Below, piece after piece: positions 36,426 through 45,134 of a stretch of DNA of 64,000 nucleotides. How positions within the stretch are numbered: the first letter of the stretch is position 1; each line of letters begins with the position of its first letter. Both the position numbers and the translations under genes were made by a program. The notes under the pieces are model-generated. The model did not search any database and was not told the DNA's origin. It saw only the letters and a program-made list of their open reading frames with translations. Source of the DNA: CAVQFD01 sp963724695. Its GTDB lineage: Bacteria > Acidobacteriota > Vicinamibacteria > Vicinamibacterales > CAVVIG01. Location: contig CAVRVW010000012.1 of the NCBI GenBank assembly GCA_963724695.1, forward strand, positions 744,001 to 808,000. The letters are read 5' to 3'.

Positions 36426-36590
36426 ATGTCAGGATTGAACGGTGACAAGGCTCGATTCCGGATTACGCAGGTGCGAAAGCTGCATCGTCGGCAGCGGATT
36501 CAGGCGCTGCTGGCTGGCCTGAAAACCACGGCTGAAAAGGCCCCTGCCCCGGCCCGCCGGCGCACTCGCGCCACCACTCCCTCGTCGTAA
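36426..36590 (+). CDS. 54-residue basic protein of the MSGLNGDKARF type
   Basis: Reads MSGLNGDKARFRITQVRKLH, RRQRIQALLAGLKTTAEKAP and a basic tail, ending at TAA 36588-36590. AATGGAGGACGG before the ATG is a good ribosome-binding site. Strongly basic, helical and without hydrophobic segment, so probably an RNA- or ribosome-associated protein; this is inference. Short proteins with the same NGDKARF start recur in Acidobacteriota as far as I recall, which supports the organism call. Confidence 0.7.
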   Translation: MSGLNGDKARFRITQVRKLHRRQRIQALLAGLKTTAEKAPAPARRRTRATTPSS

Positions 36591-36703
36591 CGAACCGGAG
36601 ATCGCCGGGGCGCGCCGAAACGAGGCTCGAACACCGGGCGTCGCTCCTCACCATCAGCCCTGCACCACACTCCTCGGTCGGGCCGCAATGATATCCTCGG
36701 CGT

Positions 36704-37655
36704 ATGCGACCTGCGAAGCCGGTCTGCACGCGGCTTCGCCGGACTGCGGCCCGTGCATGCCTGTATGTGACCGCCAGCACTGCCCTGCTCGTGATGCCGA
36801 CTGGGGGCATCGGCGCAGGAACTGGAGCCTGGCGCGTATTGGCCCCTTCCCGCGGGCCTGAACATTTTCACCGCCGTCGACAGCTTCAACTCGGGCGACG
36901 TGGCATTCGAGCCGGCCGCCCCCATCGACGAGGCCAGCGCCCGGATCAACACGGTCTCGCTGGCCTTCACGCGGGCGTTCAGCCTGGCGGGACGATCGGC
37001 GAACGCCGGGGTAGCTGTGCCCGTCATTGGCGGCCACGTCGAGGGCCTGTATCTAGGTGAGCCGGCGGAAGTCGACCGGTTTGGCCTTGGCGACCCGAGA
37101 GCGCGGTTCGCGGTGAACCTCTATGGGGCGCCCGCGATGACGCCAAAGGAGTTCGCGTCGTATCGACAGCGACTCATCGTCGGCGTCAGTGTTACGGTCG
37201 CCCCGCCGCTTGGACAGTACGATTCGACGAAGTTGATCAATCTTGGCAACAACCGCTGGTCGTTCAAACCGGAGGCCGGCATTTCGCGCACCTACGGCAA
37301 GTGGGTCGTCGAAGGGATGGCCGGGGTCTGGTTGTTCACGGACAACACGGAGTTCCTCGGCGGACGCACTCGGGAACAGGATCCCATCACCGCCACTCAG
37401 GTTCACCTGACGTACAAGTTCACGCCAAGCCGATGGCTGGCCGCGGATGCCAACTATTTTTTCGGCGGGCGGACGACCATCGGCGGGAAGGAGAACCTCG
37501 ATCTCCAGCGCAACTCGCGGATTGGCGCGACGTTCTCCACGGCGGTCAGCAGGGGCCACGCCATCCGCATGTCGGTGAGCCGGGGGGCCTACACGACGAT
37601 CGGCGCCGACTTTACCGCGGTCGCCTTCGGCTACAACTACGCCTGGGTGCGCTGA
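36704..37655 (+). CDS. Outer-membrane beta-barrel protein (transporter/MetA-pathway-like), one frameshift
   Basis: About 316 residues. A signal-peptide-like start (RAACLYVTASTALLVMPTGGIGA region) joins, after one extra base near 36855, the mature sequence AGLNIFTAVDSFNSGDVAFEPAAP. Long amphipathic strands follow (NTVSLAFTRAFSLAGRSANAGVAVPVIGGHVEGLYLG, RFAVNLYGAPAMT, QVHLTYKFTPSRWLAADANYFFGGRTTIGG), ending FGYNYAWVR. The pattern fits the family often named 'MetA-pathway of phenol degradation' or transporter, a name that carries no proven function. Followed 50 bases later by the small periplasmic protein gene. Confidence 0.7.
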
Positions 37656-37705
37656 TTCAGTTAAAGTAGACGACCGTAATTGAGGATTCCAGAGGAGACA
37701 AGCCT

Positions 37706-38194
37706 GTGAAAAAGCCCGTGAAGATGCTGCGAATCGTGACGGTGATGGCGATGGCGGCCGGGTTGGCGGCGCCGGTGATGGCCCAGACCACGTCGACGAC
37801 CAACATGGAGATCCTCCGCCAGAAGATCACCGCCGACAAGAAGCTGGTGGTCGCGCAAAACCTGAATCTCACCGACGCCGAAGGGAAGGTGTTCTGGCCC
37901 GTGTACGAGGCGTATCAGAAAGAGCTGCAGGCGATCAACCAGCGGTTGAGCGCCATGATCCAGGCGTACGCCACCGCCTACAACAAGGGGCCGGTCGCCG
38001 ACGAGACGACGAAGAAGCTCCTCGACGAGTCGCTGGCGATCGACGAGGCGGAGGCCAAGTTGAAGAGCGGATCGGTGCCCAAGATTCTCGCCGCACTCCC
38101 TCTGATGAAGGCGGCGCGCTACATCCAGCTCGAGAACAAGATCCGGGCGGCCGTGCGCTACGAGCTGGCCTCGGGCATTCCGCTCGTCCAGTAG
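37706..38194 (+). CDS. Periplasmic helical protein of unknown function
   Basis: 162 residues. Signal peptide MLRIVTVMAMAAGLAAPVMAQ, then a wholly helical mature part: EILRQKITADKKLVVAQNLNLTDAEGKVFWPVYEAYQKELQAINQRL, KKLLDESLAIDEAEAKLKSGSVPKILAALPLMKAARYIQLENKIRAAVRYELASGIPLVQ. The NLTDAEGKVFWPVYEAY core resembles LTxxQ/Spy-type chaperones in layout and is a common uncharacterised family. GTG 37706 follows GAGGAGACAAGCCT. Intact. Confidence 0.75.
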   Translation: MKKPVKMLRIVTVMAMAAGLAAPVMAQTTSTTNMEILRQKITADKKLVVAQNLNLTDAEGKVFWPVYEAYQKELQAINQRLSAMIQAYATAYNKGPVADETTKKLLDESLAIDEAEAKLKSGSVPKILAALPLMKAARYIQLENKIRAAVRYELASGIPLVQ

Positions 38195-38355
38195 CTGGCC
38201 CGTTCAACCTCACCAAACGAACCCGGCGCCCGTCATGGAACCGCCCGGCATCTCGCCGGTTCCTGGCGGGCGGCGACGGGATCGGCGCCGACCCGCCGTG
38301 CTAAGATCCCGAGACGTTCGTTCGATACGGGAACCTGGGTCCCAAGGGGTGAGCA

Positions 38356-39513
38356 ATGCGACGGGACATCTTTACCGGAGTGACGGCCATGGCGCTCGTG
38401 CTGGCGGGGGTTGTCACTGCGTCCGCGCAGACCCAGCCGGCGACGGTCCTTTATCAGGACCGGGTGGTCCAGCTCGCACGCACCCTCGCCGATCCGAACG
38501 ACCTGTGGGTCGTCCCCGAGGATCTCCCGCGGGTCAACAACTTCGAACTCAAGCCTGAAGGCGCCTGTCTCGCCGACCTCTGCGTGCCAGTGCGGCAGGA
38601 CCGCGACAGCGACCTGTTCGTCACGCGCGCCCGACAAGGCTGGTTCAACGTCACGGGGCTCGCCCGACGACTGGAGCAGCCGTTCGTGGTCGATCACGAG
38701 CACCTGGTCTGGAGCTTCGGCGCGATCCCGGTTACGCGGAACAGCTTCCTGCAGTCGGCGATGGCCCCCGACTTCGCGCTGCCCAACCTCGAAGGCACCC
38801 CGGTGCGGCTTTCCGACTTTCGAGGAAAGAAGGTCCTGATCGTCACCTGGGCCTCCTGGTGAGGGTGCCGCTATGACCTGCCCGGGTGGCAGGCCGCCTA
38901 CGAACAGCTGAAGCAGCAGAACTTCGAAATCATCGCGGTGGCCGAGGACACGCTGGGCGTCAAGGCCGCCGGCGAGTGGTACGCCGCCGCGAAACCGACC
39001 TACACGACGCTCGTCGACACCACCCACCTGGTGACGGAGCTCTACAATCTCGTCAACGTGCCCTCGGGGATCTGGGTGGACGAGCAGGGTCGCGTGGCGC
39101 GGATCAACGAAGGCACCTACTCAGGAATCATCAAGCTGGGCGCCGGCGTCATCGGCACGGACGAATACCTCCCGCTCGTGCGGGACTGGGTGGCGAACGG
39201 CGCGAAGAGCCCTTACGTGTGGGCCCCGGAAGACATGGTCAAGCGGATCCGGCGCGCAACGCCGGACGAGGCGCTGGCCGACCCCACGTTCAAGCTCGGT
39301 GTCTACTTCTACGAACGCGACGAGGCGCTGGCGCGCACGTATTGGGAGCGGGCGCAGGCCCTCGCGCCCGACAACTGGAACTTTCACCGGCAGGACTGGA
39401 ACCTGACCGAAGGCCTCGCCGGCCCGAAGTATCGCGAGAAACGCGGGGCGCTCGGCGACAAGCCGTACTACGCGCCCCTCGAGGCACCGTCCGAGCCGAC
39501 CACGCCCCGCTAG
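38356..39513 (+). CDS. ResA-like redoxin selenoprotein with in-frame UGA at the active site
   Basis: One continuous frame of 386 codons interrupted only by TGA at 38860-38862. Translation with selenocysteine gives IVTWASW-U-GCRYDLPGWQAAYEQL, so Sec169 and Cys171 form the thioredoxin-fold active site, where relatives carry WASWCGCR. The rest is a normal redoxin: MAPDFALPNLEGTPVRLSDFRGKKVLI before it, then FEIIAVAEDT, TYTTLVDTTHLV and NVPSGIWVDEQGRV. Signal peptide residues 1-24; an N-terminal domain of about 100 residues and a TPR-like C-terminal tail. A bSECIS-like hairpin follows the UGA. I recall a ResA-like 'WAxxUGC' family. Alternative: a TGC/TGG-to-TGA error or a true stop. selA/B/C/D are not in the window. 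Confidence 0.8.
38877..38893 (+). promoter_or_regulatory. bSECIS-like hairpin downstream of the UGA
   Basis: Stem CCTGCC (38877-38882) and GGCAGG (38888-38893) with loop CGGGT. The loop starts 20 bases after the UGA and has G in its second position. Published bacterial SECIS criteria as I remember them (apical loop 16-37 bases from the UGA, loop 3-14, a G in the first two positions) are met. Confidence 0.65.
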
Positions 39514-39537
39514 GCCGGCTCGCGTCCCGTTGCTGCC

Positions 39538-40959
39538 TCACCGCCGCCGGTCGACCTTGAGCCGGACGGTCGAGGCGTGGACGTCCGCACGCTCGACTCC
39601 ACCCGGGTCGACGTTGGAAATCCGGGCGATGTACTCGAACGCTGCGCTCCGGCCGCCAGCCAGGACCTTCAGCACGCCGACGCCTGGCGTCGAGCCTGTG
39701 GAGACGTGGGGATCGGCGGTCAGCGGCATCGGGCCGCGGAGCGACATGTACACGTGGCTGCCGTCCGGCGACACCGAGAGGAGATCGGGCGTCGGATCCA
39801 CGGACAGGTCGTTGACGAGCTGGATCCGGTTCACGACCTGGTCGATTCGCGTATCCACGACCCAGAGAAAATTGCGCCCGCGATCGGCGATCCAGAGGAA
39901 GCGGTCCTGCCTGGCGAGCGCCGCCCCGTGCGCATCGGCGTGTTCCTGGTCGCTTTCGTTGAACACCACGGTCGGCCGCGGCTCGTTCGGTGCGTTGAAG
40001 CGGGTCGAAAACTTCGACAGCGGAAAGACGTAGAGATCCGCCTGATAAAGGTTGGTGGTCGTGCCGCCGCCAGAATCGATGTACATCTTGCCGAGCGATT
40101 CAGCGCCGAGGCAACCGTTCCCGTGAACGAACGTCTGATCGTACTCACCGACAATCTGCATGGGTGTGGCCCGGCTGTCGACGACGAACAACCCGCCGCC
40201 GCGGAGGGTCACGAACGTGAACCGGCTCGAGGAGTCGGTGATCGGACAGATGGGCGCGTTGTCCGGCCGGAGGGCCGCTGACTGGCATGGCAGGCCGTTG
40301 GGCGTCACGCAGTTGGCAAGGTCGATGGTCGCGCTCGGGTCCAACTGGAAGTCGTTGTCTTCGTAGTTCGTGTCGATCCGTTCGAAGAGCTTGCCGTTCT
40401 GGTTGGCGACGGTCACGTAGGTGCCGTCCGGGGAGGGGGTGGCCATGTGCGCCTGCCGCAGGCCGCCAACCCCCGGCGACGTCCGGATGCAGTCGACCGG
40501 CTCCCGCGACGCCGCTTCGATGAAGAGCACGTGGCCGGTCGCCACAAACGACACGATGACGTGAGTCTGCGCGGGGTTGACCGCGATCATGTGCGGCCGA
40601 ACCGGGTAGGCGCCCGTCTTCGACAGGCAGAGCTGCGACACCTGGGCGCCCAGGTCGACGCGTTCGCCTCTGGGGCGCCGCACCCACCGCAAGGGATCAA
40701 ACCGGTCGTCATCCTCTCCGGCCTCTCCGGCGTCGTCCAGTCGATCGTTCTCGTGGTCCCTGACGCCCCGGCGTCGCTCCAGTTCGTGGCCATCCCAGAT
40801 GTACAGGGTCCCACCGTAAGCCTTGCCCGGGGAGTCGGACTGATCGATGGCCCACACTTCGTAGTCGACGCGGCCGCTGGTGGTTCGAGTGAACGCGAGG
40901 ACGACGGCGACGACGGCGAACACCGTGATTCCAGTGACCCAGGCGCGACGGGCGTTCAT
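39538..40959 (-). CDS. Secreted YncE-like beta-propeller protein
   Basis: 473 residues. A signal anchor (AWVTGITVFAVVAVVLAFT) followed by repeated propeller blades: HMIAVNPAQTHVIVSFVATGHVLFIEAASREPVDCIRTS, HMATPSPDGTYVTVANQNGKLFERIDTN, TFVTLRGGGLFVVDSRATPMQIVGEYDQT, FLWIADRGRNFLWVVDTRIDQVVNRIQL, DLLSVSPDGSHVYMSLRGP. This fits a seven-bladed WD40/YncE-like propeller in the periplasm. An EDDDR/GERV acidic insertion separates blades 1 and 2. Ligand and partner unknown. It is transcribed away from amtB. Intact. Confidence 0.78.
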   Translation of the reverse strand: MNARRAWVTGITVFAVVAVVLAFTRTTSGRVDYEVWAIDQSDSPGKAYGGTLYIWDGHELERRRGVRDHENDRLDDAGEAGEDDDRFDPLRWVRRPRGERVDLGAQVSQLCLSKTGAYPVRPHMIAVNPAQTHVIVSFVATGHVLFIEAASREPVDCIRTSPGVGGLRQAHMATPSPDGTYVTVANQNGKLFERIDTNYEDNDFQLDPSATIDLANCVTPNGLPCQSAALRPDNAPICPITDSSSRFTFVTLRGGGLFVVDSRATPMQIVGEYDQTFVHGNGCLGAESLGKMYIDSGGGTTTNLYQADLYVFPLSKFSTRFNAPNEPRPTVVFNESDQEHADAHGAALARQDRFLWIADRGRNFLWVVDTRIDQVVNRIQLVNDLSVDPTPDLLSVSPDGSHVYMSLRGPMPLTADPHVSTGSTPGVGVLKVLAGGRSAAFEYIARISNVDPGGVERADVHASTVRLKVDRRR

Positions 40960-41137
40960 CCAGCACCTCCCTTTTGGGCGCGCAATTTATCAGAAAGCTC
41001 GCTCGATGAAACCCTCCACGCAAAAATTCCGCGCAAAACCAGGAGCTCATCCGTGTGTCGACGGCAGCCGCGCTCCGCCAGGATTCCGACAGAAAAGTCT
41101 GTCCCAGCCAGGCAAGCTACCGATCTGTAGGGATGAC

Positions 41138-41163
41138 GGAGGGGGCCGAGATCGGCCCCCTCC
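41138..41163. other. Strong 12-bp hairpin without T-run, intergenic
   Basis: GGAGGGGGCCGA (41138-41149), GA, TCGGCCCCCTCC (41152-41163), perfect. Nearby upstream are GCTACC-GATCT-GTAG pairing and GACAGA/TCTGTC, so the whole 41080-41180 block may fold. It lies upstream of the sigma-54-like promoter, so it would not be in that transcript. Confidence 0.6.
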
Positions 41164-41228
41164 GGCTCTGCCGGTCGATTCTTCTAGAAAATCCGCGCAG
41201 TTCACACGGCCGCCCGAAACGGGAATGG

Positions 41229-41245
41229 CTGGCCTTCAACTTGCT
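41229..41245 (+). promoter_or_regulatory. Sigma-54-type promoter of amtB
   Basis: CTGGCCTTCAACTTGCT has GG and GC ten bases apart, CTGGC and TTGCT matching YTGGCAC-N5-TTGCW at nine invariant or near-invariant positions. It lies about 190 bases before ATG 41438, consistent with nitrogen-controlled amtB genes elsewhere. Confidence 0.5.
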
Positions 41246-41437
41246 CCCTGGGATTGCGTTCCCAATGGCTGCGCAGCTCGCGGTTGGCTCGCTTCGATCA
41301 CCCGTTCTTCGGCTCCAGCGGCTTCCCGTCCCTGACGCCTGCTCGCGGCAGGCTCGCCGGCACATTCGAGGCAAGGGCGTCCCGGTGCAGCGACGTGGAG
41401 TGGCCGCGCGTTCCGCACGTTTCTACGAGGAGACACT

Positions 41438-42825
41438 ATGAATCTACGCAAGTTCCGGACGTTCAACGTGGCCTGTATGGTCATCGGCGCCGTCGCCCTT
41501 GCCTCGGACGCACACGCAAAGACAGCCGAAGAGCTGACCGTCGCGCTCGACACCATCTGGGTGGTGCTGACGGCCTCGCTGGTGTTCTTCATGAACCTGG
41601 GCTTCGCGCTCGTCGAGTCCGGGTTCTGCCGCTCGAAGAACACCGTCAACATCCTCTCGAAGAACTTCATCGTCTTTGCCATCTCCTGCCTCGCGTTCTA
41701 CCTGTTCGGCTGGGGCCTGATGTTCGGGAACGGCAGCGGCTTCATCGGCATGGAAGGACTGTTCACGCTCGGCGGCGCTGACAACAGCCCGGCCACCGGC
41801 GACGCCTACAGCGGCGCCTACAAGGCGATCGCGTGGACCGGCGTTCCGCTCTACGCGAAGTTCTTCTTCCAGCTGGTGTTCGCCGGCACGGCGGCCACGA
41901 TCGTGTCCGGCGCGGTGGCCGAACGCATCAAGTACTTCTCGTTCATCGTGTTCTCGTTCCTGCTCGTCGCCTTCGTCTACCCGGTCACCGGCCACTGGAT
42001 CTGGGGCGGCGGCTGGCTCGCGACGGCGGGCTTCTGGGACTTCGCCGGATCGACCGTCGTGCACAGCGTCGGCGGCTGGGCGGCGCTCGCCGGCATCCTC
42101 GTCCTCGGACCACGCCTCGGGAAGTACGGTCCTGACGGCAAGGTCACACCGATTCCCGGTCACAGCATGACGTCCGGCGTCATCGGCTGCTTCGTGCTCT
42201 GGCTCGGCTGGTTCGGGTTCAATCCCGGATCGACGATGGCCGCCGACCCGAACGCCATCTCGCACGTCTTCATGACCACGAACACCGCCGCCTTCATGGG
42301 GCTGCTGTCGGCCACGGCGCTCAACTGGATGTGGGACGGCAAGCCCGACCTCGGCATGTCGATCAACGGCTGCCTGGCCGGTCTCGTCGCGATCACCGCG
42401 CCGTGCGCCTTCGTGACGGTCAGCGCGTCGCTCATCATCGGCCTGCTGGCCGGCCTCATCGTCGTCTGCGCCGTCAAGCTGCTGGACGCGATGAAGATCG
42501 ACGATCCGGTCGGCGCGGTTCCGGTGCACCTCTTCAACGGCGTGTTCGGCACGCATCTGCGTCGGCCTGTTCGCCGTGGACAAGATCACCGGCGCGGCGA
42601 CCGGCAACGGGCTGTTCAACGGCGGCGGGATGACGCTGCTCATCGCCCAGCTCAAGGGCATCGTCGCGGTCGGCGCCTACACGCTTGTGGCGTCGCTTCG
42701 TCTTCTGGTACGCGATCAAGGCCATCTTCGGCCTGCGCGTCAGCAAGGAAGAGGAAGAAGAAGGCCTCGACATCGGCGAGCACGGCCAGGTCGCTTACTT
42801 CATCGGCTCCTGCCGTCAACGCTAA
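41438..42825 (+). CDS. amtB: Ammonium transporter Amt/AmtB, two frameshifts
   Basis: Trimeric inner-membrane ammonium channel regulated by PII. Signal-like first helix, then FMNLGFALVESGFCRSKNTVNILSKNF, GAVAERIKYFSF, YPVTGHWIWGGGWL, DFAGSTVVHSVGGWAALAG, LWLGWFGFNPGST, LNWMWDGKPDLGMSINGCLAGLVAITAPCA and DDPVGAVPVHLFNGVFGT; the twin pore histidines are in STVVHSVGG and VPVHLFNG. Indels near 42555 and 42700 move the last two helices to other frames; the C-terminus ends KEEEEEGLDIGEHGQVAY, where GlnK/GlnB docks. It has GGAGACACT before ATG 41438. A glnB gene sits 32 kb away. Confidence 0.95.
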
Positions 42826-42843
42826 CAGACTCGGCGACGCCGC

Positions 42844-42886
42844 GTCGCGCCCCGGTGGAGCAGATCCGCCGGGGCGCGACACTTTT
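42844..42886 (+). terminator. Rho-independent terminator after amtB
   Basis: 12-bp perfect stem GTCGCGCCCCGG (42844-42855) and CCGGGGCGCGAC (42869-42880), with a further GGA/TCC pair in the loop, then AC and TTTT (42883-42886). It starts 19 bases after the amtB stop. Confidence 0.85.
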
Positions 42887-42958
42887 AGCTGAGCCGCGCA
42901 TCACGACGACATCTATGTAGGCCGTCCGGCACCGGCGGCGCCGACGCGCTCCTCCTCA

Positions 42959-43107
42959 TGGACTGGAAGTTCTTTCTCGGGGCCTGCTTTCTCACCGCGG
43001 CGCTGCTGGTGCCGCACGCCGGCGTGAGGCCGGTCGCCGCGGGGATGGTGCTGGCCGCGCTCATTCGGCTGGCCTGGGCCCGGCGCGGCAGAGGCCCCGA
43101 GACGTGA
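42959..43107 (+). CDS. Small membrane protein, 49 residues, frameshift just after the ATG
   Basis: One frame reads DWKFFLGACFLTAALLVPHA, then GVRPVAAGMVLAALIRLAWARRGRGPET to TGA 43105-43107. No start codon exists in that frame, but ATG 42959-42961 lies directly before it, so one missing G (ATGGACTGG) would restore MDWKFF. Two hydrophobic helices. Its TGA overlaps a GTG at 43104 that may begin the next gene (GTGA). Plausible rather than sure. Confidence 0.4.
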
Positions 43108-44987
43108 AGACAGGCCTGCCTCTCCGTCCTTAGGAGCGGAACCCTGACGAGAAGTCGAGACTCCACCCGCCTTCAGCGCCGGCACCGGTCGTCACGCTGC
43201 CCGGGTCGTGGTTCCTGACGGGCTGCGCGCTGGCGGCCGCGGGCGGTCCTGGCCGTCGGCCGCGTAACCGCCCCGCTGCCGCTGTGGCTGCTCGCCGCCG
43301 AGGTGCTCGTCACCATCCTCGGCCTCTTCCTGTTCGGCTCGTTCAGGTACCAGATCCACAAGAACGCGCTGACCTACGGGATGTTGCTCGTCATCGTCGC
43401 GACGTTCGTCGGCCTGCCCGACGTCCGAGTGGCACCCCGAGATCGCGACCGACGGCTGGTGGGCGTGGGCGCGCACGCACCTGCTGTCGTTCAGCGGCCT
43501 GGACGAGCTGATCCACGCCGACACGATGCTCTTCATCCTCGGCCTGACGTTCTTCGTCTCGGTCATCGCGCAGACGCGCCTGCTCGAAGGGATCACGTTC
43601 TTCCTGCTTCGCCGCAACCAGCGGCCTGATCCTGCCGACGGTCATCTCGGTGACGGCCGTCGTCGCCGTCGCGTCTGGCGTCCTCGACGGCGTGTCGATG
43701 ATCGGGCTGACGATTCGCACGCTGGTCATCATCATGACGCTGGCGGCGGCGCCGCCGGCCGCGGTGCGCTACGCCGTCATGGTCTGCACGGCGGTCACGA
43801 CGATCTGCGGCATCTGGCTGGCCTACGGCGAGCCGCCGAATCTGATCATGAAGGCGAACCTGGCTCCGCACCTGGGCAACGCCTTCTTCCTCGTCTACTG
43901 CGCGCCCGCCGCGATCGCCGCCTATCTCATGGTCGCCGCGCAGCTGCGCACGCGGCTCCGCGGGCAGCGCGTCAAGCTCGAGGAGATGGACGTCATCGAC
44001 GCGAACGCCGCCGACGTCCGCTTTCTTCAGGCGGCGCGCCACGGCGAGGTGCTGACGTCGGTCGAGCTCGTCGAGGCGCACGCCGGAGGCGCGCCGTGGG
44101 GCGACCGGGTCATCGCGCGGATCCGCGGCGGCGAGACGCTCGGCCTCGCGCTCATTCACGAGGACGTGCCGATCGACACGCGGCGATTGCTGCTGGGACA
44201 CTTCGTCGCCGAGGAACTGGCCGACGGCCTCGATCGGCACTACATTCTCGACGCGGCCGGCCAGTACGAAGCGGCCTTTCAGGCCGAGCAGGCGGTGGAC
44301 GAAGTGCTCGCGGCGATGGCCCGACGTCGCCGGCGGGCGCAGCGGATCGGTGGCGCTCGCGCTGGTGCCGTTCGTCGGCCATGCTGATCGTGCACGGCAT
44401 CTATCACGAGGTGCCGCTGTTTCTGGCGTCGTTCGCCGGCTTCTTCGCCGCGCTGCCGGCGATCGCCGAGCATTCCCAAGATGCGAGCGCTGGCGTTGCG
44501 CGAGGCGCGGCTCGAGTACGCGGAGTACTACTTTCTGTTTCCGCTGTTCCTGTCGATCACGCTGCTGACGAGCGCCGGATTCTTCGAGGGGATGCAGGGC
44601 CTGATCGCGAGCGGGATCGCGTCGCTCGGCCAGGCCCACGTCGCCGTCATCCAGTTCCTCGGCTCGACGTTCCTCTCGGCGATTCTCGACAACAACGTCG
44701 TCGCCGACTTCGCGTCACGCGGCCTGCACGGCTTCGACATCGGACGTGCTGCGGCTGTTCGCGATGGCGCAGATCGCCGGCTACGCGCTCGGCGGATGCT
44801 GGACCCACATCGGGTGCGCGCAGTCGGTCGTCGCCTATGCCTTCATCCAGCGCGACCTGGACAAGCACTACACGCCCGGTGCAGTGGATCAAGGAGATGA
44901 CGCCGGTGATCGTCAAGATCCTGGTCGCCATGACCGGCGATCATCTACATCGAGAGCGCCCTGCTGAATCTGTTCCTCGCGCCCTGA
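43104..44987 (+). CDS. NhaD/ArsB-superfamily (SLC13-like) ion transporter, many frameshifts
   Basis: A polytopic carrier of about 620 residues, reconstructed from many fragments: SWFLTGCALAAAG, LVTILGLFLFGSFRYQIHKNALTYGMLLVIVATFVGLP, HADTMLFILGLTFFVSVIAQTRLLEGITFFLLRR, SGVLDGVSMIGLTIRTLVIIM, AYGEPPNLIMKANLAPHLG, TFLSAILDNNVVADFASRGL, WIKEMTPVIVKILVAMT, ESALLNLFLAP. The two re-entrant-like segments and the GEPPNLIM motif fit NhaD/citrate-type transporters. A soluble insert of about 180 residues (residues ~250-430, KLEEMDVIDANAADVRFLQ) splits the halves. The start is unclear: GTG 43104 is followed by TAG at 43131; a lost T there would give an ATG (CTTATGGAG). Confidence 0.75.
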
Positions 44988-45134
44988 CCTCCCAGACGAC
45001 ACGACCGGCGGGCGCGCAGTGCTCGCCGGAATTTCCACTTGGCCCTTCGACGGCACTGGCGCCTGATCCGCCGGTGATGCTAGGGTTGCTCCTCGGACCG
45101 CGGCCGCAGGCCGGGGTCCGGGCACGAGACGGCC

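Larger units (their letters stand above)
40960..41437. other. Divergent intergenic region upstream of amtB
   Basis: No convincing gene on either strand. It contains a small hairpin GACAGA-AAAG-TCTGTC near 41085, the 12-bp stem at 41138-41163, and the sigma-54-type promoter at 41229-41245. The rest of the amtB leader (about 190 bases) shows nothing I recognise. Confidence 0.5.

Noticed and set aside
41100..41180. Cyclic-di-GMP (GEMM) riboswitch
   Set aside because: A GGCAAGC-like start and a GC stem are present, but the conserved GACGCAAAGCC core is missing and the block lies upstream of the proposed promoter.
43131..43133. TAG read as pyrrolysine or programmed readthrough
   Set aside because: The neighbourhood is full of indels and one lost base restores an ordinary start codon; no pyl gene is seen.
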